Source: Limnomonas spitsbergensis (Eukaryota > Chlorophyta > Chlorophyceae > Chlamydomonadales). From it: a stretch of DNA of 64,000 bases. Location of the stretch: the NCBI GenBank assembly GCA_037349105.1, contig JAYJMM010000099.1, forward strand, positions 2,356,001 to 2,420,000, in the 5' to 3' direction. Both the position numbers and the translations under genes were made by a program. Below, one piece after another: positions 11,456 to 21,179 of this stretch (position 1 is the stretch's first letter; each line of letters opens with the position of its first letter). Below the pieces are notes generated by a model, which was not told where the DNA came from, did not search any database, and worked only from the letters and a program-made list of their open reading frames with translations.

Positions 11456-11459
11456 CCAC

Positions 11460-11618
11460 CTTGCTGAAGGCGATATTCCAGTATGTGAATCAGCTCATCG
11501 GCGGTGATGCCTTGCCAGATGTTGGGCGTGCTCTTGATCAATGATAGCATCTTGAACTTCTCCTGATGTTGGCGGACAACATTCAAGGCAGCCTCCTCAC
11601 TCTCAAGGTGTGCCATGC
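11460..11618 (-). CDS. Internal exon, helical protein of unknown family
   Basis: Acceptor ctgctacacag ends at 11619 and donor gtgggtgcc starts at 11459. The 159 nt encode MAHLESEEAALNVVRQHQEK, FKMLSLIKSTPNIW and QGITADELIHILEYRLQQ. The ITADELIHIL pattern again suggests a small helical bundle like the one in the 9739-10026 exon. The junction at its 3' end is duplicated at 9612-9672, so both exons may belong to one gene of which 10136-10319 is the middle. Not recognised. Confidence 0.5.
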
Positions 11619-11619
11619 C

Positions 11620-13264
11620 TGTGTAGCAGCAAGAAGCATGCCAAGATCCGATCATCTCAATCATTTGGGGCAAGCTAGAGACTCAGTATTTCATTTTGTA
11701 CCCGGTAAGGGCCGCACCGAGGGCAAGCTAGCAGACCTAAAGCACAAACTGCCAATATACATTAAAACATCCCTTGGAAGCACTTGGCCCGTTTCACAGA
11801 GCCCCAGACAGTGAGCGCGGGCATAATAGGGAACAAAAAACAAACTGCAGGAGCCAGGCACCACACATTATACCATTCCTCACATCTCCTGCTCACTGCT
11901 CCTGACCAAATCATCTTACCTTCAGTCCTGGAAATCGAGAAAGAACCAGCCACCCCAGGAATAGCCCGGCCAGGACAGGACAGGAGCCTGAGGAAGGGAA
12001 CAAATTTCAAGGAAGTGCCATGCGAGGCAGTAGCTACAGTGGTATCTACTGACAATTGGTAGTATGGAAGCAGTCAGCTATCAAACTGTGTCTCACGAAA
12101 GCAAGAACAGTCGGCCTCTATTACCGAAGAAGCCAGAGCGCACGATGCTTCTATCCCTACAAGCCACGCGTTTTTGCGCTTAGGCTCACGCCCTCGTTCA
12201 TAATCGACTGGGATCTCACAGAAGCCAGCGCCTCACCTCAGATAAAACGAGAAGGCGTGGCAGCCTTATGTTCGGAACAGAAGAAAACCCGACGAGGAGC
12301 CTGAGGAAATGAAACGAATGTGAAGGAAGTGGCACACGAGTGCAAGGCAACCAAGCGGGACTGAAACAAACAGCAAACACAAATAAAACTGTGGAATTCA
12401 AGCAGCATACTGCCCCTATTTCTCACGGGCTGCAGCAGCGGAGGGCATGCAAGGGGATACAGCCAAGAAGCTCTAGCCCCGGAATTCATATGCAGCAATG
12501 TCCGAACGGTTGCCACTTTCAGAAAGGAAGGGGTCGCCCCCGTTGTCATTGCCGAGTAAGGATCACCTCCTCTTCGCATTACACGAAAAATAGGTCGAGG
12601 ACGAGACACTGTTTCGCTTCAGAGCCCTTCTCACCTGGCTCTTCTTACTCTTATCCACCGGGTTCTTCTCCACCAGTCTTTTCTATGCCTTCTCCACCTC
12701 GTCGTTGGAAGGACTGTTCTCTTTTTGAACCTGGCTCCCGTTTCCCTGCAGGGTGGAAGTGTGGCAGAATTTCCCACACTCCACCTCAGGGGAGCTGCTC
12801 CACTTCCCCCATCCTTCTCAATGATGGCCTCTACCTTCATGAAAGCCTTCATTGCTGTCGTGCCTGATCTGCCTGAGGTCCCATGTCCGTATCGAGGGAG
12901 AAGCAGGGCCACATTTTCAGGCGATCGGTTCAGGCCATCAGGTAGGTCATGGAAGCGGCATGCGTGGGTAAACCTCGCAGAGCTCCTAGCCAAAGGCTGC
13001 CCAAAATGGATTCTGCTCTGAATTCTGAGCCAGGAATGGAGATGTGGAAGGCTCCCCCAGGAGCGTGATGACCATGGTCGTGTCGACTCCCCGCCGGTAG
13101 GTAAACGACCATGTGGGGGCGGGGCGGCCAACGCCCACGGCATAATATGGTACTTAATGGACACGGTGATTCAGCATACCTGGAAGTCCTGGTGAGCCTC
13201 GTTGCGAATGAAGTCCCAGTCGATGCCGAAGGGGGTGGCTCTAAGCCTCTAGCGTGCATGGGCT
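11620..13264. other. Intron-like sequence with decayed exon copies
   Basis: On minus, 11785-11835 resembles the start of the membrane-protein exon (ALTVWGSVKR against ADTFWGRVKK). 11960-12010 and 12300-12345 share cacttccttxaxatttgtt followed by cctcaggctcct, an acceptor-like junction in two copies. A minus segment at 13190-13246 (ATPFGIDWDFIRNEAHQDFQ followed by gtatgc) looks like the end of a real exon, but no chain could be built. Confidence 0.35.
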
Positions 13265-13279
13265 TTGTCAGTTAGTCGG

Positions 13280-14560
13280 GGGCATGGGGGGAACGCGTGT
13301 GAGATTCAAGGCGCGCGACAACAGCATGTGAGAGTCAAGGCGCGCGATGGCAGCAGGTGAGAGTGACCGCCAGGGTGGCCGTCCAGCAGTCTCTTCAGCC
13401 AAGGGAATGGCTGATGCTTGCCTCTACCGGTATTTGTTTTCCTGCCGCTGCCAAGGCCCCACCTCGTCTATGTCCCCTGGGGCGCGCCTCGCTGAGCTGT
13501 AGGCCAAGATGGAGAAAGGTCGGTGGCCCTGGAGCTGGCCATGTAGGAAGAGGCAGCGGAGATGAGCAGGTAGTATGCAGCAGCGGAGACGATGCCAAGC
13601 ATGACCAGGTGAGACACGGTGTAGGGCGGGGACAGAGGCTTCGGTAGCTCAGGTGGCTGGGGGCACGGATATGCATGCGATCTTCCCGGGCATTCCACCC
13701 GTCACCAGTATTGGCTGCACCGCGCTTCTTCTTCATTCCCCCCCCTCCCCTCCGACTCCAGCCATTACCATTCCCTTCCCTCCTCGCCCACCGCCTGCGT
13801 TCTGCCATGTGGTTGCGCGGCGCTCCCTCCCCTCCCCTCGCACCGCCTGCATCCCGCCGTGTGGCTAAGCCGTGCTCTTTCCCTTGCAACTCCTGCTTCA
13901 TGCGCTCCATGGTTGCTGATCAGTCTCTCCCTTCTCCTCGCCCCGCCTGCATCCCGTGCTCCGTGCTCTGTCCGAGCAGGTGGAGTGTATGGCATTAGAT
14001 GCTGGGATGTACTGGGGGAAACTTGCCTAGGCGACAGGATACCAAGTGCCCTGCCTCCACTCTTCCACCAGGTCATCTTCCCCCCCTCCCCTTGGCAACC
14101 TTCTCGTCTCTTGAAACGGGATGCCCCACTCTGAAAGGTAGGCCGGTCCCACCAAAGGATCAAGGCGGGCGACAACAACAGGTGAGAGTCAAGGCGTGTG
14201 CGCCAGCACCATGTGATGGGACATCAACAGATGAGAGTCAAGATGTGAGACATGTATGAGCATAACGCGCGAAAGCAGCAGGTGAGGGACACGGTGCGCG
14301 ATAGCAACAGGTGGACCAGCTGCGCGACAACATCATCCATGTTGTCAAGTGTGACCAGTGCGGCCCTCCAACAGTTCCAAGGGAATGGTGTTGCTGCCCT
14401 ATTTTTGCTCGCCTGACCCTGCCAAGGCCCGACCCTCACCTTCTGCCCATGGGGCACTTTTGCCGAGGTGCAGGCTGAGATGGCTAAGGCCAAGGTGCTG
14501 GCCCCCGAAGAGGGGGTCGAGGACCAGTTGGGCAGGCAGCAGCGGTGACCTAGCAACACT
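13280..14560. repeat. Duplicated segment with gcgcgacaacagcaggtgag units
   Basis: 13380-13545 and 14362-14510 are diverged copies (shared order: ggccxtccaxcag, ccaagggaatgg, ctgccaaggcccxacc, gcaggctgagatgg/gtaggccaagatgg). Each is preceded by imperfect 30-bp units gcgcgacaacagcaggtgag with caggtgag, a donor-like word. No gene was recognised in it. Confidence 0.5.
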
Positions 14561-15304
14561 TGTCTGGGTGGGACACGGGTGAGGTTGCGCCATACTCACT
14601 CCCCTCCCCTCCCACCACCTGCCGTGTGGCTACGCCGCGCTTTTTCCCTCGCACCCCCTCCTGCGACCTACGCGCCAAGTTTGTTTGCAGTCCTCCTCTC
14701 CCATCCGACCACTAGCATCATGTTGTGTTGCTGCGCCATGCTCATTCCTGTCCATCCCTCCTAGTTCCCGCCATTTGTACTCCCGTACCCCCCGTGTGAC
14801 TTTCTGCTCCACCCACACCTCCCACACCTCCCATTGATGCATTCTCACACCCTGACATCTGTCCAGCTCCCGGGCAATCCACGGTAATGCAGAGTGTGAA
14901 GAATCATCGCCCACACCCACAGGCACTGCCTAGGAGGGGCGCTGTGCGGCGCCCTGGCGGGAGAGATGCCGGGCCTGGCTACCGAGTTGTCTGAGCGGGG
15001 TGGATGTACGGCTTCAGAGTCGGGGTGTCCTGCAGGAAGCTACCTGGAAGCTGCCTCAGAGCTGGCATGCCAACTGCCCCTTTTCAAATCATGCACGAGG
15101 TAACACCCCTCCTTTGCGCGTCCCTCTCCCATGCACCCTCATGCATAGCAAACAGATGAAGAAAGGGGGCCAGTGGCAGGCCCCCCCCACCTGCCTGCAG
15201 ACGTATTGTTGGCCGCCACCATGGACGGCGCCTGTATGTCGGGTCCCCGTGAGTCCTGCATCTCACAACAGGCATCATACTGGCCACACCCCTCCCAGCC
15301 CTAG
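14561..15304. other. No gene seen
   Basis: Pyrimidine-rich, ccctcccct-type low complexity; open frames on both strands are compositional. Confidence 0.4.
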
Positions 15305-15475
15305 AGTTTAGGGGAGCAGGTGGATATTTAGGGTTAAAAGGAGCAGGTGGGTGTATAGGGATTAAGGATCAGGTGGATAATTATGGCGTAGGGGAGCAGG
15401 TGGATTTTTAGGGTTTAGGGGAGCAGGTGGAGGTTTCGGGTGTAGGGGAGCAGGTGGAGGTTCAGGGTTTAGGGG
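15305..15475 (+). repeat. Tandem repeat, about 27-bp unit with TTTAGGG core
   Basis: About six imperfect copies of ttaggggagcaggtggatat/gaggt. Each carries a plant-telomere-like tttagggg word. Confidence 0.75.
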
Positions 15476-15894
15476 GAAACGAACTGTATGCCAAGGCTTG
15501 GTACTGTCATGGGCTGCTCTTGGTCTGAGAACGGCCCAGCGGCACACAGAGGGTGATGGAGAGGCTCGCATAAATTGCGGGCGTCCACAACTGATAATGT
15601 ATGCGTAAACTGGGGGCGGCAGATTTGCCACACATGTTCTGCATACCTCCATGAGGGAAACAACTCCCGGATTGAGGCTTTTCTGCTGAATTTTCTGCTG
15701 AGCTGGCAACAACAGCAACGGCGCAGCTGGGCAATGGCAGGGTACACGTACATGATGTGCAGGTGGGGGAGGTGGGGATGGGGGATGCGAGGCAATGTGA
15801 AGGTGGGGTGATGGGACTGCGTTTTGGGGGTAAAGTTGCGGTTTGATTGCGGGATGCCTCTCGTGCATGACGCTGGGTCTTGAGAAGTGGCACC

Positions 15895-16394
15895 ACGGAC
15901 TAACAGTTGTACTAGGGCAGGCATGGGTGGAGGGCTCTGGCTTTCTTTGAGGACGTGGTTGACTTAGTTGAGGGCTAGTTTGCTGTCTTTTGTATGCCTC
16001 CCTTGGGACGGGCTCTTTCCCATTCTGTCTCTCTCTCTTGCTTTCAGAGGCGGGGATCCTTCGCTCTGCCCTTCCGTTCTCTGGAGGGGTGCTTTTCTGT
16101 GCCCTTTGAGCTCATATGTCTTTCTTCTCGCTCCCTTTCTCTCAACCAGACAGGACACATGCTAGGGTGGGAGGCCCTGCTTTTGTGCAACTTGTAGTCA
16201 AGCTTTTTGAAGGCTGGTCTCTTAAGGGCATGGGATACGGTTTGCCCGACCCTGTGTTCTTGTTGTTTGGTGGGTGAACTTGTTTTCCTTTCTTTCCTCT
16301 TGTGCCGGCTCCCTTGACTTTCCTAGCTAACTTCTTGTTTGCCGTCGTGGCCGAGCACCATTTCAGCATGGCCCAGAGGAGTGACGTCATTAAC
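15895..16394 (+). mobile_element. Family A element, right part
   Basis: The right end gtggccgagcaccatttcag then catggcccagaggagtgacg and tcattaac matches other family A ends. The interior at 15903-15960 has the decayed coding-like block (QLY, GRxG, LAFFEDVV) also seen at 26945-27000 and 37110-37195. Confidence 0.55.
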
Positions 16395-16624
16395 ATATTG
16401 GTTGCAAGAGTTTACACAATGCGCTCCCTACGCACCTCCCCTGCTTCGACATCCCGCTCAACCGCCACTTGATTGTTCGCTTGAAAAAGACACAAGAAAA
16501 AAGGCGGACACTGAAGAAGTTGGAGAAGAATACAAGGAGGGCCTTGACCAGCCAGTAACATGCACCTTCACCGTCTTTTGTGTTTATAAAGTGTGAGGCA
16601 CATCAACAGATACACCATCAGGTG

Positions 16625-16715
16625 TGGGCAGGGTAACCCGGTACGGAAACACGGTACGGGAATACGGTAAAGGACAAAAGGGACATTACGGTAGGGCAAT
16701 ACGGTCCAAGAGTTC
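16625..16715 (+). repeat. Family B fragment (ACGGTACGG-rich)
   Basis: Starts cagggtaacccggtacgg and continues with repeated acggtacggg/atacggta words. Same family as 17764-17833, 27573-27775 and 30299-30490. Confidence 0.65.
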
Positions 16716-17763
16716 CCCCCCATTTCAAGGCTCAGAATAGCAGGATCCAAACAGAGAAACACATGCATGCAACACTCCCATGACTGTTTGACCCCATGCA
16801 CATCCCGACATACTGCATGGCTGCATGACAGCCCCCATGCAATTGTGCATGGCCCCCAAATAACCACCTAGGATCTCCATGCATGCATGCAGATTTACAT
16901 GCTGACATGATAGGAAAAAATACGATCATAGATGCAATCCCAAAATCCTCACACATCGTCATTACAATGTTCCAACATGCCATTCAACATTTCAGTAATT
17001 CAGCTAGTCCATATAAACGCTACCCACCAGCAGTAGCATGCAGTAATATAGCAATAGAAACAAGAGGCCTCAGAATCACTTTGCATAGTTGCTGAGCTGC
17101 ATCATTGCATGGCATGCATGGAAATCACTTTTTAAAGGCTAAGGAGACACGGAACTCCTGCGTCCTGCCTCCCTCCTGCCTCATGGGAGTCCTGGACTCC
17201 TGGGCTCCTAATCCTCCTAGCCGCCTCCCTCCATGCAGCTTTGGATTGTGACTTGGCGCCAAGTTGTGTCTTATTGCCTCTAATTATTGGGGTAGACTTG
17301 GAATTTTACGAGCAACGAATGCCTCTTTACCTCTGGAAGCGAGCGAGCTTACGCAGATTTCGAAGTCCTGGAGGTGTGGACTGTGGACTGTGTTGACTTG
17401 CCAGACAAGGGAGACGATCACACGACATCACCGCTGCCGCTGTATGCCTGTATCACCCGTCCTAACGTCTTGCCCCTTTACACGCCGCAACTTGTCCTGT
17501 GATGCCCACGAGGGGATTGGTAGATCGCGCTGTGCCGACGGCAATCGTATCGCAGAATTTGCATCGCCCACTCTTGGCCTGGCCAGCCTTCGATGACGAC
17601 TGCAAAATCCAATGCGCATCAGCCGTGTACGCTGCCTTCCTACGACTTGTTCTCAGCGCTGCCTATACCATCATCCTGATATATCTGATATGTCTGACTG
17701 GTCTGTGCACTTACGCTCTCATGCAGTCATGCAGGAAATGGCGGCCGTACTTGGCCGTCTTGC
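16716..17763. other. No gene seen
   Basis: Contains gcatgcatg-rich sequence at 16750-16900 and a ctcctgcctcc stretch at 17150-17230. Possibly the interior of a family B element bounded by the copies at 16625 and 17833. Confidence 0.35.
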
Positions 17764-17833
17764 AAACGGTACGGTGCGGTACGGATACGGTACGGGATTT
17801 TAGGCCAATACGGCCCGCACTGGGTAACCCTGG
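17764..17833 (+). repeat. Family B right end
   Basis: aaacggtacggtgcggtacg, a second run of the same words, then gggtaaccctggg, the inverse of the cagggttacc left end. Confidence 0.65.
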
Positions 17834-17841
17834 GTGTACAC

Positions 17842-17999
17842 TAAGCTGAATTTTGGTTTGCGCAACGGGCCCCCCTTTTTCAGCGCATGATGGAGGAGGA
17901 AATCCAGAGAGCTGGGCTGGCCGGGTTCTGCGTCGCCTTTATCGACGACCTCCTGGTGTACAGCTGTCATACTGAATCAGCGCACCGCGCGTATTACTG
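17842..17999 (+). pseudogene. Ty3/gypsy reverse transcriptase fragment
   Basis: Reads KLNFGLRNGPPFF, then after a one-base deletion in the T run near 17880, QRMMEEEIQRAGLAGF and CVAFIDDLLVYS, ending at TGA 17997-17999. FGLRNxPxxFQRxM followed by (Y/F)xDDLLVYS is the hallmark of Ty3/gypsy RT motifs B and C. Only about 50 codons survive, so this is a relic. Tract 18000-18220 downstream is non-coding. Confidence 0.85.
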
Positions 18000-18227
18000 A
18001 ATTAGTTCCCTTGTTTAAGGACTATTGCAGCTTAACTCTGTGTACGGAACAGCTGCTGCAGTTACACTTCGTGTTTGCTCTGGATGTCAGTGAAGTGTGT
18101 TTTTTCACACTTTAGCCTCCTTCTTAGTGGCTGCTTGGTTTTCTGCAGCCACTATTTCTTTCTTACTTGAAGCCCTGATTTCGTAATCACCCTTTAATCT
18201 GAAGTTACATAGTCACTCATCATCATC

Positions 18228-18358
18228 GAGCAAGCACAAACACTGCTCACTTTATATATTCCAGCAAGCACAAACACTGCTCGGATATCGATCCACCACA
18301 CCGAACAAGCACCAAAACTGTTCGACCCTTTCAGTATGAGCAAGCACAAACATTGCTT
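18228..18358 (+). repeat. Four-copy hairpin-capable repeat
   Basis: Copies at 18228-18248, 18262-18282, 18303-18323 and 18338-18358, spaced 34, 41 and 35 bp. Core gagcaagcacaaacactgctc, whose ends GAGCA and TGCTC are complementary. Copy 3 has GAACA with TGTTC, a compensated change; copy 4 has GAGCA with TGCTT, a G-U pair. Confidence 0.8.
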
Positions 18359-18854
18359 AGCCTTGAAGGTCTTCTCTTGATATTTCGGCCTTTATCAGGC
18401 ATTCTCCAGCCTTCCAGCTGGTTTACCACCACCAACTCCATCAACACTTCACCAACAGCCAGTCCAGAGGCTCCAAGTCGACTCCCTGATCTATCATCAA
18501 GCGAGTCCCCCCATCTGAAGATCGCCTACAAGCGACTTCCCACTGAAGATCATCGTACCCTGTCACCAGTGTACTACATCTTCGACTGCTGCTACAGTCA
18601 CCTTCGGAAGGGTCGACCCATCAGGCAATCTTGTCAACAGTAGAGAATAGTCAGGTAAGTAGTCCAGGGGATACTTATCTTAAATACATCGACTGATTCC
18701 CAGGTTTACAGCTGGGAATTCGAGTCTCAACAGCTGTGATCAGGAATCTGTCATATTCCTGAAGTCACAGCACTTTTCTAAGAAAGAAATAGTCTGACTG
18801 GTCGCACCTCCAGTTGTCTGTAAACAGGTCGACTCTAAGAGTCGATTCAAGTAG

Positions 18855-19393
18855 GTGCCAGAAATCGTCGGTCGACCACTTGACCGATCACAAGGAGCAC
18901 TTTTCAGTACTCAGGAACCTTTCATGTCAACAGTCAGGACTGGTTTCATGGCTGACGGATCAGAAGATGATCATAGCAGTGGAATGTCTGGCCATGCCAA
19001 GTATGATCAGGCTTTAGAGATTGCAATCATCAAAAAGAAACCAGAGGACATGACTGCGCATGACCATATCCATTTGTTGATGTGAGCTTGGGTCAGAGAT
19101 CAAGGCGGTTTGATAACCACGGATTTGCCATACTTAAATAAGAATGAGCAAAGAAGCCTACTCCTTGCGATTAGACATGCTAAGCAGTGCGAGGCTGGAA
19201 AAAATATAGGATGGATCAGGAGCAGAATGAAAGGTTTACTGCAGAGAAAAGGGCACATCTCGAAGCTGAGCTTGCTTTGCAGAAGGAAGAGGAAGATGCT
19301 TACTGGAAGTTACAGAGTGACTATAACTGGGCGGCGCTCGAACTAGCAGAGACCCCAGAGATTATGAGGATCCCTGTTGATGACGACAATTAA
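18855..19393 (+). pseudogene. Gag-like degenerate coding region
   Basis: MADGSEDDHSSGMSGHAKYD opens at about 18948 and runs to KPEDMTAHDHIHLL and a TGA at 19083. After a frame change, 19187-19393 encodes a charged helical stretch (EQNERFTAEKRAHLEAE) ending PVDDDN. Composition and position, with a Ty3 RT relic 900 bp upstream, suggest retroelement Gag, but no zinc knuckle or capsid motif is visible. Confidence 0.35.
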
Positions 19394-19693
19394 AACGAAA
19401 GGATCCCCTTTTCCGTCATGGTAAACTCTGCTTATAGTCTTAAAGAGTCTCAAGCCGTTTATTTTGCCAAGAAGCTTCAACAATGTGCATACTCCATGAA
19501 GAGGCCTGGGCAAACTAGTGAGCAGAGTGATTCACTGCTTGTCAAACGTGAGGAAGGCTATCAAGGGGGAGCACCCGCACAGCACTTTTCTAAGAAAGAG
19601 AGAAAGAAAGAAAGAAAAGAGCCGGCCATGCACAACCGTGTGGATCTGACTCCCGTTGCCACGTCGCATGCGGAAAGATGATTCGAAACTGCC

Positions 19694-20666
19694 ATGCATA
19701 TCCATGCAGATATGACTACAGTCATTATGGCGCTTGAGGAGCCAAAGTGTGATGCACCCATGCTGAGCATTGCGCACACGCACACTGAGAACATAGTCGC
19801 AGATCTGACTCCCACTAACATGGCACTGTCAGAGGTGATAGTAGTTGATACTCACATGAACAACCTTGGAAATCTGCCGCCTGAGATGAAGGCACATGAG
19901 GAGCAAGAACACGCAAGCTGTAGCATGCATTCATCAGGTTTGTGGTCCATGTCAAACGCTGATGATGATGATAGGTGCAAGTATTCACGAGATGGACCCG
20001 GCTCAAGGATGCTGCACCCCGTGGGCTATAGCCCTCCCGCTAACACTCTATTTGTCTGGCCGGATAATGCTTATTGGAACCCCTGCTTTGAGACCCACAC
20101 CAATGACTCTTGCAGAGTGATTGAAGCCATCAAGGCAAGGTTGTATTACGATGAAGACACGGGCAGCCGTGACCCAGCGCAAGATTCACCAGATATTTCT
20201 GGGGTCAGAGCACTGTAGATTTGAGCACAACGATGGTAAGGTCACCATCAGTGATGCATGGGGACCACTTCCTTGTCATATAGAAAGTGAGATGCAGAGA
20301 ATTCGTCGAGCGGTACGAACTGCTACGACATTTACGATGCTTAGGAGGTCAGACAAGCGTGGTGAGAGCACCATCGGCTTAGAAACTCCGATTTGCATGG
20401 CGCATGATGCATCTCGACATGGTGAGATATCCATAATAGAAACCTTTGGGCTTCTGGTGCAGCATTCTAGGATTTCTGAGGATTGCTCAGAACCATGCAA
20501 CCCTCTGGTTGAAGATGAGATTCCTTTAACGCCGGCTCAGTTGCTGGTGCCCAACCGACTCCGGCACCAACATATGTTAGACGAAACTGTAGATCATGTT
20601 GAGTATGATTCACGCCAGTTCACGCTTTCATCCGCACAGAGAATTGCGAAGTGGGAGCTTAAGTAG
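19694..20666 (+). other. Two overlapping long frames, unknown
   Basis: 19694-20218 (174 codons) and 20121-20666 (181 codons) lie in different frames on the plus strand and may be one frameshifted protein. Features: NTLFVWPDNAYWNPCFE, then DEIPLTPAQLLVPNRLRHQH and VDHVEYDSRQFTLS. The TPAQLLV word is reminiscent of retroelement integrase C-termini, but that is weak. 20667-21022 has no coding signal and ends in the polypyrimidine tract of the starch synthase acceptor. Confidence 0.3.
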
Positions 20667-21022
20667 ACAGATGTGGATTGACAATGGTCAACGCGTTATT
20701 GAGTATGATCAGCTTGTATCCTCTTCTGCCCCGTTGGTGACAAATAATCACTGCAAAATGATTGTTTCCTTTTCTGACCCGTTAGTGGCGCCTGATCAAT
20801 GTGAGAAGCCTGTTCCCTCCCTTTCCAAGTACCAGGCTGCACCCCATCATTATGCGCCTTATGATGGACCAGCGGTTAAAGCTTTCCGCAGCCCCCACCT
20901 ACGGTAGCGTGTCACGGTCATGGTGATGTTCTGTAGACCTGTCCTTGGTCAATATCAGGTCTCCACCCACCCTTAAGGTCTTTCACCTTGACCACCCTCC
21001 ACCCCTCTTCTTATCCTCGTAG

Positions 21023-21179
21023 GCTGGAGGAGCAGAAGGGTGTGGACATTCTGCTGGCGGCTCTGCCTCAGGCCATGGCCGCCAACCCGCAAGCCCAATG
21101 CGTCATCCTCGGCATTGGCAAGGCGATGATGGAGAAGCAGGTGGCGGCACTGGAGAGGACTGTGAAGGGCCAAGTCAAG
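21023..21179 (+). CDS. GBSS exon 1 in window
   Basis: Acceptor ttatcctcgtag, donor gtaagc. Starts with the last base of an Arg codon. Encodes [20 protein letters not shown] to ERTVKGQVK, the first strand-helix units of the C-terminal domain. Confidence 0.85.

Noticed and set aside
12631..13164. 177-codon minus frame as a gene
   Set aside because: Composition is irregular, no domain, and decayed junction-like copies lie around it; only the short segment at 13190-13246 looks exon-like.
19532..19821. Minus-strand frames opposite the gag-like region
   Set aside because: Shadows containing the (AAAG) stretch read as Phe/Leu/Ser runs.
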